Below, one piece after another: positions 17,407 through 26,986 of a DNA stretch of 43,138 nt (within the stretch, counting starts at the first letter, position 1; the number at the start of each line of letters is the position of its first letter). Source of the DNA: Phaeodactylibacter sp. (GTDB lineage Bacteria; Bacteroidota; Bacteroidia; Chitinophagales; Saprospiraceae); NCBI GenBank assembly GCA_020436535.1, contig JAGQXQ010000109.1:1-43138 (forward strand), given 5' to 3'. The notes below the pieces were generated by a model. That model saw only the letters and a list, made by a program, of their open reading frames with translations, had not been told where the DNA came from and did no database searches. The position numbers and the translations under genes were made by a program.

Positions 17407-18036
17407 ATGTTAGAGTTGTCTTTTGCAGTACTGGCATCGTTGGTCACCCTAGTCAACCCAATGGGGGCAGTGCCTGTATTTCTGGCAATGACCCCACATC
17501 ACAGCAAAGCAGAACGCACCCATATTGCCCTGCAGACCAGTATTTATTTTGTGCTTATCTTATTGGCCTTCTTTTTCGCCGGCACCTTGATCCTGAGTTT
17601 TTTTGGCATCAGCCTCAATGCCATGCGTATTGCCGGCGGGCTGGTTATCCTGTCATCCGGTTATTCTCTGCTGAGCGGTAAATTTGCCGAAGGGCGGGCG
17701 ATCAGTAAAAAGGTTAAAGCGGAAGCATTGGTAAAAAACGATATTTCCTTTTCACCAATGGCCATGCCGATGTTGTCCGGGCCGGGTTCTATTTCTTACC
17801 TCATTGGTATCTATTCCGTCCACCCGGCTTGGCCGGAACGCCTTACGGTAGCGGCAGTGGTCATTGTCACAGGGATGATCGTTTACCTCATCCTTCGCTC
17901 TGCTCCTTTTTTGTATAAACTCCTGGGGGAATCTGGCCTGAATGCCATGACCCGCATTATGGGCTTCCTGGTCATGGCCATCGGGATACAGTATATTATC
18001 ACCGGTATCGTAGATCTGGTGAAAGTGCTGGCGTGA
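17407..18036 (+). CDS. MarC-family integral membrane protein
   Basis: A 209-residue inner-membrane protein with six predicted helices. Family features are the N-terminal LVTLVNPMGAVPVFLAMTP, the central FFGISLNAMRIAGGLVIL, SFSPMAMPMLSGPGSISYLI (the usual PLxxGPG-type loop) and the C-terminal GLNAMTRIMGFLVMAIGIQY. MarC/NAAT proteins are annotated as neutral amino-acid transporters from an archaeal example, but most bacterial members have no known substrate; the E. coli MarC link to multidrug resistance was not upheld. Length matches the family. It stands alone and is convergent with the first giant gene. Confidence 0.9.
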   Translation: MLELSFAVLASLVTLVNPMGAVPVFLAMTPHHSKAERTHIALQTSIYFVLILLAFFFAGTLILSFFGISLNAMRIAGGLVILSSGYSLLSGKFAEGRAISKKVKAEALVKNDISFSPMAMPMLSGPGSISYLIGIYSVHPAWPERLTVAAVVIVTGMIVYLILRSAPFLYKLLGESGLNAMTRIMGFLVMAIGIQYIITGIVDLVKVLA

Positions 18037-18050
18037 GGAGAGAGAGGATT

Positions 18051-18130
18051 GTGTAAGGGTGTAAGTATGTGTGTGTGCTTGAGTGTAAATGTGTAAAGAG
18101 CACCCATTTATACACTTACACCCCTCCACA
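18051..18130. repeat. GTGTAA-rich spacer with inverted repeat
   Basis: Between two convergent genes lies a low-complexity tract built of GTGTAA and GTGTGT words. GGGTGTAAGT (18057-18066) is perfectly reverse-complemented at 18114-18123. Similar words occur at 157-181. It could fold as a transcript-end structure but lacks a U-run. Confidence 0.55.
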
Positions 18131-18140
18131 CCTTTTTTCA

Positions 18141-21100
18141 TCACCTCATCAATACTACATCCCCTCTCACGACTTCGATGCTTCCATCTGTAAATTCAAC
18201 TTCGGCGTAGAATACAAAAACTGCCGGGTCCATGGGCATGCCGTCGAGGGAACCGTCCCAGCCCAGAGTAGGATCATTGGGCTGGAAATTTTCATTTTCA
18301 TACACCATATTGCCCCAACGATCAAAGATCCGAAAGAGGCGAATATTGACGACATCAGCGCCGGCAAAAAGAGTGAACCGGTCATTGCTTTGGTCTTCAT
18401 TGGGAGAGAAGGCGGTTGGTGCATAAACGGGATATTCCCGTACTACTCTGACCTCTATATTATCAGTGGCCGTGCAGCCTTCCCCATTACTAACCCAGAC
18501 AAAATAGGTTGTCGTTTTATCCGGGTTAATTGCCAATACAGGAACATTGAGGGGGTTAATGGTATCGTAAGGCCACCACCAAATGGTGTCATAGGTTGCC
18601 AGGCTGATATCCGCCACTAATGTATCCGCACTACCGAGCCGCAGGGTAATGTCCGGCCCCAGGTCCACGCTGAGGCTTTGGGCTTCCGGAATTTCCAGCG
18701 TAGTTTCCAGTTCGCAGCCATTGGCATCCTGCACACTCAGCTGATAAGTACCCGGAGGCAGGTTTTCAAAGTGGGTACGCCCGGAAAAACTGCCTCCTTC
18801 AATAGCAAAAAGATAAGGTTCCGAGCCCCCAAGAATGGTATCAATATCAATATAGCCATCGAGGCGGCCGGGGCAGGATGGAGGAAACGCCCTTGCCAGC
18901 AGGCTATCTACCGGGGCGGCCAACTCTATGGCTTGCACACTGTCGGCCGCCGTACAACCATTGCGGAGGTCCGTCACTAACAGGATATACCAACCCGGGG
19001 CGGCGGCAAGTGTCCGGTTGCTATCCACCGGGCCGGCCAATTGCCCGGCTTCTGTCGTCCAGGAATACTCTATAAAATCTCCAAATGAAGAGGCGGAACC
19101 ATCTAATGTTACCGTTCGAACGATACAATCCAGAGGTTGAGGGCCTGTGATGCTGGCCAAGGGAGGCACCGTGTCGGCCAGCACTGTGCGCTGAGCAGAG
19201 GCAAAGCAACCGTTCCTTTCATTCGTCACGATCAATTGATACATACCCGGCATAGTGGCTGTCGCCTGAAGGCTGCTATCCATCAGAGTATCCCCCGCTG
19301 GCCCGGCCCAGGTATTAGAAAAGTCAGCTCCGGAAGAAGAACCGCTGCCATCCAGTACCACCGACGTCCGAACACAGGTAATTTCCAATGGGGGCCCGAT
19401 GGTAACATCCGGTTGTTCGTAGTTCGCGCTTACGGCAAAGGCGAGGGTATCTTTACAACCGTTCCCCTGGTCTGTGACGACCAGGCGGTAGTTGCCCGTA
19501 CTGGACAGCGCCACCTGTGGCTCATTGCTGATGCTGCCAGCAGGAACCTTCCGCCAGTCATATACCAACCCACTACCCGTAGCGGATATCGAAGCGCCGG
19601 CATCCAGAAAGATGCTATCTGTCCGGCAGTCCAGTTGCAGGCCGGAGGAGTCTACCACGGCCAGAGGCGGCTGCCGGCCTTCTGCTATAACCACCGTATC
19701 GGCGCCGGTACAACCATTTTGCGGGTCCGTAACCTGAAGAACGTAACTTCCCGGGGCATCGGCAAGAGGAGTCAGGCTGTTTCCGTCCAGAACGATATTG
19801 CCGTCAAGGGTGGACCAGAGCACCTGCTGGCTGCCACTGGCCGTCATCCCCTGCCCCTGCAGGCGGACGTTGACGCGATTGCAGTTCAGCGTAGTGTCCG
19901 GGCCGGCATCGGCCAGAGGTGCATTCAGGTCCTGCCTGATCACCACCGTATCTGATGAAGTGCATTGATTCACCAGGTTGGTAACGGCCAGCAGGAAAGT
20001 ATCCGGCTGGTAAATGACCGGCGCCGGGCTATCAGCGCCTGTGATAGCACTGCCTCCTAACGCACTCCAGGCATAGGCCAGCGGTAAGCCGGATGGGCCG
20101 CCGCTCCCCTGCAATTGCAGGCTGTCCAGATTACAAAGCAGCGTACCGTCGGGCCCGGCATCGGCAACCGGCGGTTCATAATCTTCTCCCACCTCTACCA
20201 CTACGGAACTGACACAGCCGTTGCTGATGTCTTCTACCTCGAAGCGATACGCGCCCGGTGTAGCCACATCAACGATAAGCGCATTGGTGCAAGGCCCCTG
20301 AGGCTGGCCATTGGGCCCGAGGCGGCACCAGCGTCCGGTATAACCGGCCGGCGCCGGCAGTTCACCCACCAGCAGAACCACGGAAGCGCCACAGGTCAGG
20401 TTGGTATCCGATAGCATGGGAACCGGTGGCAACACGCCCTCTCTATCTACCCATACACTATCGGTGGCAAAACATCCGGTCGTGGTATCCGTAACGGTCA
20501 GAATGAATAAACCGGTGTCAATTACCGAAGGATTGAAAGAGTTGGCCCCGCCAATCACAGCGCCGGACGGCCCACTCCAGGAGTAAGTAATATCGGGGCC
20601 AAAATCTGAAGCGCTGCCATCGAGGGCGCGGGAAGGCATAGCGCAGGTAAGGGTCACCGGAGCCCCCGCCTCGGCGAAGGGCAAAAGCGTATCGATCGTT
20701 ACAATAGCCTGATCAGTGGCGCTACATCCTGTTATTCGGTCGGTGGCCAATAATTGGTAAGCGCCCGGAATAGATACCGGCAACACCGGCAAGGTATCCT
20801 GGATCCGGGCATTTCCATTTTCGTCTATCCATTGGTAGGATAGTCGGGAGTTGGGAATAGCAGCGCCGCCAAGAGTAACCTCCGGCACAGCACAGTTGAG
20901 AATCTGATCGGGCCCGGCATCCACAACCGGTGTCACGATATTCTCGCGAACCATCACACTGAGTACTTTGGAAAATCCCAGTGTATCGGTGGCCGTGACT
21001 GTATACAGGCCGGGCGCTCCGGCAAGAACCTGCAGAGAATCAGTATTGGTAAGTATCAGGCCATTCTGCGTAGACCATTGTAAGGTACAACCGATGCAAG

Positions 21101-24100
21101 GCTCACAGAAAGCGGCCGTAATGGGCACTGTATCCACCCGACAGGTCAGGCTGTCTACAGGCCCTATCTCTAAACAAGGAATACAGGATTGAACCATGAC
21201 TTCCACATTGCGGAAGGTGGTACAGCTGTTAGCTATATTGACTACGGTGAGGGTCAGCACGCCACTAGTGTCTACCAGTACCGCAGAACTATCCCGGTTG
21301 CCAATGATATGATCTCCTACCCAGTTGTAAGAATAGGGTTGCCCGGGCGGATCTACGAAAGCCTGCATCCAAAAGCTGTCCTGCAGGCAGGGAATGACCC
21401 GGCTCCCAAAGGTGATATCCGGCAGGTCGGCGCTGCGTTCAATCACTACAATATCTTCATCGGTACAGCCCGTCAGGCTGTCAATGACGGCCAGGAAATA
21501 GGTTCCATCGTCATTAATTTCCACCGTGAGGCTTGAGATGTTGAAAAAATCATCATCCAGCTTGGTCCAAACGTACCCTATACCCGGCCCCTGCGTGGAG
21601 CCGCCCGCATTCAGGATAGCCGTTGGTTCATCACAGGTGAGGGTATCGGAAGGGCCGGCATCGGCCAGAGGAGGCGTATCATTAGTAACCACATTGATGG
21701 AGGCGGTATCGCTCAGCCCAACTATTGTATTGGTGACAATCAATGTATACAAGCCGCTGCAGCGCACTTCCAATTCAGGAGTTCCCTGCCCGCTGATGAT
21801 ACAACTGGCGCCCGGTTCCGTCCATTGGTAAGTGATAAAACTGCCGGAGGTAGAGGCCGTGGCGTCGATCGCCACGGAAGTGATAGCGCAGGTAAGGGTG
21901 TCCGGGTTGGCAATAAGGGCATCGGGCGTGCAGTCGAGCACCACGATTACACTGGCGGTATCCGCACAATCCTGAGCGGCATTGGTGGCAATCAGCGTAT
22001 ACAGCCCGGCCGTATCCACCAAAGGGGTAAGCGTGTTAAAACTCACCGGCTGCCCTTCAAAAAACCATTGGAAGAGGGTCCCCCCGGAAGCAGAGGCATC
22101 GATGACAACGGTTCCATCCAGGCAAGATAATTCCAGGCTATCCGGTAACAGTACGGCCGGCAGCAGGCTATCCCTGCTTACTGCTACGCTGTCTACCCCT
22201 ACACAACCACTGGCTGTATTGGTGACACGGAGGTAATAGATTCCCGAGCAATCGACCAACATTCGGCTACTATCTGCCGGAAAGAGCAGGCAGGGGCCGC
22301 TCCATTGGTATTCGAGAGGGGCGCCGGTATCCGAAGAAGAACCGTCCAGCACCGCCTGAGGGAAAGCACAGTTGAGTTCCTGATCTGCGCCGGCTTCTAC
22401 ATTGGGCGGTTGGTTGTCTTCAAAAACGGTAGTAGAAGAAGTTGCCTCACAACCATTATTCGTATTGCGGACAACCAGCTGATAAATGCCCGGTTGGCTG
22501 GCCAGAACAAATCGGCCATCCGCCGGGCCGGCTATCTGGCCGTTATCTGTCGTCCAGCTATAGCTAAAACCTGGCCCGGTGGAAGTCTCGAAACCTCCGA
22601 TCTCGACTACCGTGCTGTCACAGGTCAATACATCCACCTCCCCGGCAACGGACACCGGGCTTATGGTATCTATTCCGATAGTGGCGGTTGCCGTTGCCAG
22701 GCAAGTGTTTACCGTATCGCGAACCGTCAGGGTGTACTGCCCGGGCAGATTGATGTCTGGGTTTAGGGTAGTAACATCGCCCAGCAGGCCCGGCCCGGCC
22801 CATTCATAGGTAAAGCCTGGCCCCTGGCTGGAAGCACTGCCATCAAGGGTGAGTTGCAGGCTGTCGCAGGTCAGGGTATAGGGCCCCCCGACAGCAGCCG
22901 TGGGCGTATCTTCATTCTGGCTTACTTCAACGCTATCTGTAGTAATACAGCCGTTGCCGGTATCTCTAATGGTAAAAAAATAGGTACCCGGACAATCAGC
23001 TCGGCCAATAATACTATCCTGGCCGGACACAACGCAGGGGCCACTCCACTGGTAGGTGTAGTTACCACCGGTATCAGACCCTGTACCATCCAGTGTTACT
23101 TCCGTAATCGAGCAGTTGAGCTCCGAGCTGGCCGCTATCACTGCAACCGGCCCCAAAAAATCCATGGGTACAAAGGCTTCCGAGGTATCGGAACAAAAAG
23201 TCAACGTATCCAGGACGACAAGCTGGTAGACGCCCGAGGCGTTTACCCGGATGGTGGGCCCGGTGGAATCCCCAATAATGAAACCATCGGTGGTGTACCA
23301 TTCATAAACAATATTCGGGCCAGAGCTGGAGGCAAAGGCATCGAGCGTCAGCTGGGTAGAATCGCAGTTGAGCGTGTCTACCGAGCCGATCACGGCCATC
23401 ACCTGCACCGAGGAATCTTGAACGAGCACCGAGGTGGAATCCCGGCAGCCGGTATTGTCATTGATGACCACCAGCTCATAGCGCCCACCGGCGTCCACCA
23501 CTGGAGTGAGCGTATTGATACCTGAACTAAACTGCCCGCCTTCCAGGGCATTCCAGAAAAAGGAATAACCCGGCCCGTTGTCGGAAGCACCGCCATCGAG
23601 GCTAAGGCTTGTCTCAGCGCAATTCAATAGTCCGGGCTGTGCAATGGCAACTGTCGGCGGAAGGGTATCTACAACTACTTCTACCAAAGAGGTATCGATG
23701 CATCCATTGTCCCGATCCGTCACCACCAGCAAATAGAGGCCTGGCTCTGTAACTATTGGCGTAAGGGTATTACCCCCAACCGGATCAACCCCCGCCACGG
23801 CTATCCAGTCGTAGTCAAAATTACCATTGCCGGAAGAATTGGTTCCGTCCAGGGTGACGGTGGTGCTGTCACATGTCAGTAGCCGATCCGGCCCACTATC
23901 TGAAATGGGCGCCATCGTATCCTGAGTAATGGTGACGAATGCCGTGTCTGCACAAAAAGTAACCGTATCCTTAACGATGAGCTGATAGGCGCCGGGCGCA
24001 TTTACCTCAACCGTCGTTCCAACCGAGTCCGCCGTGAAATGCCCGTCCGGGCTCGACCAGCAGTAGAGGAGATTCGGAGCTATAGTTGAAGCCGAACCAT

Positions 24101-26576
24101 CGAGAGTAAGCGTGTCCAGGGCACAGGTAAGCACTCCGCTGCTTCCTGCATTTGCCACTACTACATTGACGTTTTCCTCCACAACTACCGAGGCGGAATC
24201 CCGACAGCCATTGACGGCATTTTCCACCAATAGCTGATACGTGCCGGGGGCATCTACCACTGGCATGAGACTATCCGCTCCGCTGCTGATGTTCCCTCCA
24301 TTTCCTGCTTGCCAGTTGAGGAGCGGGGCAAGGCCAGCGTTGAGGATGCTGGCCTCTAATTGCAGTGCGGTTTGTGAACAATCCAGCACTTCAGGTGCTG
24401 CAATGCTCACGGCCGGTGAAAGGGTATCATAAGTGACCGCTACAAAGGCTGAGTCTGAACAACCGTTATCTATATTGGTAACTAACAGGCGGTAATTTCC
24501 AGCCTGAGTAATAACCGGAATGAGCGTAGTGGCTTGCTGAGGTACAGCACCATTAGTGGCTCGCCAGTCGTATTCAAAACCCTGGCCCACAGAAGAACCG
24601 GCGCCGCTGAGCGTTAGGCTTGTCCGGGTGCAGTTTAAAGTCGTATCCGGCCCGGTTACGGCAACGGGCGACTGCTCGTCCAGGCTGATGAGCACCGTTG
24701 CCGTATCGCGGCAGCCGTTGCCGGCATTGGTAACGATAAGTTCGTAGAGGCCGGCTGCATCCACTAAGGCTGTCGGGCCGGCTGTACTTCCGGAGAAGTT
24801 ACCGGTGGTACTGCTCCAACTGTATTGGAATTCAGGGCCGGCCGAGGTGTTTGGGCCTCCAATAGAAAGCTGGCTGCTATCACAGGTCAGTGTGTCTGTC
24901 ATTCCGGCATCGGCTCGGGGTGGAATGGTATCGGCTACTACCAAAACAGTATCCCGGCTAAGACACTGCACCTCATTTTGACTTTGTTCTACCTCCAGGA
25001 AATAGGTTCCGGAAAAGCTCACAGCCAGGCTGGGGCTATTGCCAATAATAACGTCATTAACGTCCAGCCAGTTATAGGTAATACTTCCTGCCGGGCTCGA
25101 GGCGCTGCCATCGAGGGTAACCAACGGATCGCTACAGGTTAGGGTATCTGGTGGAGCAATGGCCGCCGTCACATCCAGTACCTGAAGGTTCACATTGACA
25201 ATGCTATCGCATCCCTGCGAAGAGGCCAGCGTGATGGAATAATTTCCACCGGCCGTCAGTATACTATCGCCCACTGCAAAGCTCTGCCCCAGACAAAGGA
25301 CCACCGAAGTATCTACAAGAATGGGAGGAATGACCGTTAAGTTCAGGCTGATTATACTATCGCAAGAACCGGCAGACAGAAGGGTGTCGGTATACACACC
25401 GGTAGCCGTATAGGCTATTGTTCCCACTACAACCGAATCTCCCTGACAGATAGTATCCATCAGGTTGGTGTACTCTAAAGGGATGACCAGCAGGTCGTAA
25501 TGTACAATACTGTCACAACCGGCATAACCCGATAAATGGATATCGTAACTTCCGGTGGCTGTAAGCACGCTATCCCCTACCATTACAGAATCTCCCTCGC
25601 AGATGGATCCGGCCAGGAAGGTGGTGTCCGGCGGGGCGACAATGCGAACCCACAGGCAACTATCGGTAATCTCCCCGCAGAAAAGAGGCTCCAGCCCGAT
25701 GAGGTTGCGCCGCAGGCTGTCGATCGTTAACACGGCATCCGGAGCGGGGAAGCTGTCATAATCAATTCGTTTGTAAGACAGGCCGCAGACCTGGTACAGC
25801 CCGGGAGCAAAGCCGGTGAGATCGACAGTGGAATCGTAGTCCAGCAGTATGTTTTCTTCTCCGATCAGGTAGGTATAGCCATACTCATTGGTATCGGGCG
25901 GGGTGCCGGTGTAATGGGGAGGCAGGCTCAGAGCCAGGCTGGTATCGCTTTCGCAGGCGAGGATATCCTCAAAGGTATCGAGGTTGCCGGCAGCGGCGAA
26001 ACAGCAGTCCAGCCCGCGTTCGTCACAAAAGAGCAGGCGGAAACCCAGAATAGCCCCGATCTGTGCCGAGGGGTTGTTGTTGACCGTGATCGTCCAGGTT
26101 CCATTCACCGGCCCGGTGTTGAAGTCCTCCAAATTGCCCTGGTAGGGATGGTAAGTGCCTGTGAACAAACCTGAAATACCCCAATTATTGGGTTGATTGT
26201 TATCCCAGCCAGGCAAAAAGCCCGGGTCCGGCATAGGAACTACAGACTGCGGTACGAAAGTGATCCGCCAACGGGAAAAGTTGGTAAAAGCTACCGGATC
26301 ATCACTGTTAGGGCCGGTCAGGGTGACGGACTGCCCGGCGGGTGAAGTGACCGTCAGGACCATGTCCTCAACGTAGTTGTGCTTAAAATCTATCTCTATG
26401 CCACAAATGCCCTGTCCGGCATTGGCCAGGTCATCATTATAGATATTGAAGACTTCAAAATTGAAGGTGTGAAGACTATTGGGGTTGATGTACAAGGTGT
26501 CTTCCAGGCCGCAAGGTTGGCTCCAGGCCGAAGCGGCGCCTGCCAGGAATAGCCACAGGATTATGGTTCGCCTCAT
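18141..26576 (-). CDS. Giant modular adhesin-like protein with T9SS type-B sorting domain
   Basis: A 2811-residue surface protein. Order: signal peptide (MRRTIILWLFLAGAASAWSQ); a proprotein-convertase P-domain (about 25-190, with GICGIEIDF, DMVLTVTSPAG, GTWTITVNN); three copies of a CxGDSVxVGDS...GCDSIV repeat (about 320-470); about 25 Ig/PKD-like modules of roughly 83 residues (about 470-2555), each opening with L(T/N)C and closing near an NGC, so each may hold one disulfide; a SprB-like repeat (about 2557-2650); a short stalk; and the type-B/gliding-motility sorting domain from about 2712 (YAPTAFSPNEDQSNDRFTLF ... RIFDRWGNMVY ... GDVVLMR). The likely role is adhesion or surface-filament formation after T9SS export. 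Modules are diverged at DNA level, so this is an old array. ATG 26576 directly precedes the signal peptide. Confidence 0.9.
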   Translation of the reverse strand: MRRTIILWLFLAGAASAWSQPCGLEDTLYINPNSLHTFNFEVFNIYNDDLANAGQGICGIEIDFKHNYVEDMVLTVTSPAGQSVTLTGPNSDDPVAFTNFSRWRITFVPQSVVPMPDPGFLPGWDNNQPNNWGISGLFTGTYHPYQGNLEDFNTGPVNGTWTITVNNNPSAQIGAILGFRLLFCDERGLDCCFAAAGNLDTFEDILACESDTSLALSLPPHYTGTPPDTNEYGYTYLIGEENILLDYDSTVDLTGFAPGLYQVCGLSYKRIDYDSFPAPDAVLTIDSLRRNLIGLEPLFCGEITDSCLWVRIVAPPDTTFLAGSICEGDSVMVGDSVLTATGSYDIHLSGYAGCDSIVHYDLLVIPLEYTNLMDTICQGDSVVVGTIAYTATGVYTDTLLSAGSCDSIISLNLTVIPPILVDTSVVLCLGQSFAVGDSILTAGGNYSITLASSQGCDSIVNVNLQVLDVTAAIAPPDTLTCSDPLVTLDGSASSPAGSITYNWLDVNDVIIGNSPSLAVSFSGTYFLEVEQSQNEVQCLSRDTVLVVADTIPPRADAGMTDTLTCDSSQLSIGGPNTSAGPEFQYSWSSTTGNFSGSTAGPTALVDAAGLYELIVTNAGNGCRDTATVLISLDEQSPVAVTGPDTTLNCTRTSLTLSGAGSSVGQGFEYDWRATNGAVPQQATTLIPVITQAGNYRLLVTNIDNGCSDSAFVAVTYDTLSPAVSIAAPEVLDCSQTALQLEASILNAGLAPLLNWQAGNGGNISSGADSLMPVVDAPGTYQLLVENAVNGCRDSASVVVEENVNVVVANAGSSGVLTCALDTLTLDGSASTIAPNLLYCWSSPDGHFTADSVGTTVEVNAPGAYQLIVKDTVTFCADTAFVTITQDTMAPISDSGPDRLLTCDSTTVTLDGTNSSGNGNFDYDWIAVAGVDPVGGNTLTPIVTEPGLYLLVVTDRDNGCIDTSLVEVVVDTLPPTVAIAQPGLLNCAETSLSLDGGASDNGPGYSFFWNALEGGQFSSGINTLTPVVDAGGRYELVVINDNTGCRDSTSVLVQDSSVQVMAVIGSVDTLNCDSTQLTLDAFASSSGPNIVYEWYTTDGFIIGDSTGPTIRVNASGVYQLVVLDTLTFCSDTSEAFVPMDFLGPVAVIAASSELNCSITEVTLDGTGSDTGGNYTYQWSGPCVVSGQDSIIGRADCPGTYFFTIRDTGNGCITTDSVEVSQNEDTPTAAVGGPYTLTCDSLQLTLDGSASSQGPGFTYEWAGPGLLGDVTTLNPDINLPGQYTLTVRDTVNTCLATATATIGIDTISPVSVAGEVDVLTCDSTVVEIGGFETSTGPGFSYSWTTDNGQIAGPADGRFVLASQPGIYQLVVRNTNNGCEATSSTTVFEDNQPPNVEAGADQELNCAFPQAVLDGSSSDTGAPLEYQWSGPCLLFPADSSRMLVDCSGIYYLRVTNTASGCVGVDSVAVSRDSLLPAVLLPDSLELSCLDGTVVIDASASGGTLFQWFFEGQPVSFNTLTPLVDTAGLYTLIATNAAQDCADTASVIVVLDCTPDALIANPDTLTCAITSVAIDATASTSGSFITYQWTEPGASCIISGQGTPELEVRCSGLYTLIVTNTIVGLSDTASINVVTNDTPPLADAGPSDTLTCDEPTAILNAGGSTQGPGIGYVWTKLDDDFFNISSLTVEINDDGTYFLAVIDSLTGCTDEDIVVIERSADLPDITFGSRVIPCLQDSFWMQAFVDPPGQPYSYNWVGDHIIGNRDSSAVLVDTSGVLTLTVVNIANSCTTFRNVEVMVQSCIPCLEIGPVDSLTCRVDTVPITAAFCEPCIGCTLQWSTQNGLILTNTDSLQVLAGAPGLYTVTATDTLGFSKVLSVMVRENIVTPVVDAGPDQILNCAVPEVTLGGAAIPNSRLSYQWIDENGNARIQDTLPVLPVSIPGAYQLLATDRITGCSATDQAIVTIDTLLPFAEAGAPVTLTCAMPSRALDGSASDFGPDITYSWSGPSGAVIGGANSFNPSVIDTGLFILTVTDTTTGCFATDSVWVDREGVLPPVPMLSDTNLTCGASVVLLVGELPAPAGYTGRWCRLGPNGQPQGPCTNALIVDVATPGAYRFEVEDISNGCVSSVVVEVGEDYEPPVADAGPDGTLLCNLDSLQLQGSGGPSGLPLAYAWSALGGSAITGADSPAPVIYQPDTFLLAVTNLVNQCTSSDTVVIRQDLNAPLADAGPDTTLNCNRVNVRLQGQGMTASGSQQVLWSTLDGNIVLDGNSLTPLADAPGSYVLQVTDPQNGCTGADTVVIAEGRQPPLAVVDSSGLQLDCRTDSIFLDAGASISATGSGLVYDWRKVPAGSISNEPQVALSSTGNYRLVVTDQGNGCKDTLAFAVSANYEQPDVTIGPPLEITCVRTSVVLDGSGSSSGADFSNTWAGPAGDTLMDSSLQATATMPGMYQLIVTNERNGCFASAQRTVLADTVPPLASITGPQPLDCIVRTVTLDGSASSFGDFIEYSWTTEAGQLAGPVDSNRTLAAAPGWYILLVTDLRNGCTAADSVQAIELAAPVDSLLARAFPPSCPGRLDGYIDIDTILGGSEPYLFAIEGGSFSGRTHFENLPPGTYQLSVQDANGCELETTLEIPEAQSLSVDLGPDITLRLGSADTLVADISLATYDTIWWWPYDTINPLNVPVLAINPDKTTTYFVWVSNGEGCTATDNIEVRVVREYPVYAPTAFSPNEDQSNDRFTLFAGADVVNIRLFRIFDRWGNMVYENENFQPNDPTLGWDGSLDGMPMDPAVFVFYAEVEFTDGSIEVVRGDVVLMR

Positions 26577-26752
26577 AAGCTCTTTTGATCTGTTCTTGGG
26601 ATGGAGGAAATGCAGAAACGGCTTTCATTGGCTCACTTCTGATGACCTCTCAAATAGCTTTTATCTACTTAGATTCCGCCACTTTATGTTCCTAAGACCC
26701 TTTACTGGCCTCATTCGCTGCCGTAGATGAACCTACTGTTCCAAATAGATGC

Positions 26753-26760
26753 CAAAATTA
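26753..26760 (-). promoter_or_regulatory. Possible -7 box of the 2811-residue gene
   Basis: TAATTTTG on the minus strand fits TAnnTTTG and lies about 175 nt before the ATG at 26576. The upstream TTTG copies are at unsuitable spacing, so support is weak. Confidence 0.3.
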
Positions 26761-26865
26761 ACACAAATGAAGGACAAACGTGGAATGGGGAGTGTTAAAG
26801 GTTGACGAACTCTCCGGGGATTGATTGTGCAGCCATCAGCCATTTAAATCCGAATCCAGCAACCA

Positions 26866-26915
26866 ACCGTTATGAATGTAATAATTATAAAAATAATTAT
26901 TACATTCATAACGGT
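26866..26915. repeat. Perfect 23-bp inverted repeat with AAAA loop
   Basis: The arms 26866-26888 and 26893-26915 are exact reverse complements (they start ACCGTTATGAATG and end CATTCATAACGGT), separated by AAAA. It lies about 70 bp past the stop of the 2605-residue gene. On that gene's strand no U-run follows; on the plus strand GTGTTTTT follows. It could be a terminator-like hairpin, a cruciform, or a small palindromic repeat element. Confidence 0.75.
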
Positions 26916-26986
26916 GTTTTTCATCCATTCCAAGTAATACGGTTTTGTCAACTTAAACTATTTTATAATATAGTATTCCTTACCCA

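Larger units (their letters stand above)
26577..26986. other. Spacer between the two giant genes
   Basis: No gene seen in these 410 bases. It contains a perfect 23-bp inverted repeat at 26866-26915 and, on the minus strand, TAATTTTG (26753-26760), a possible -7 box for the downstream giant gene without a well-spaced TTTG element. This suggests the two giants may be transcribed separately. Confidence 0.5.
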
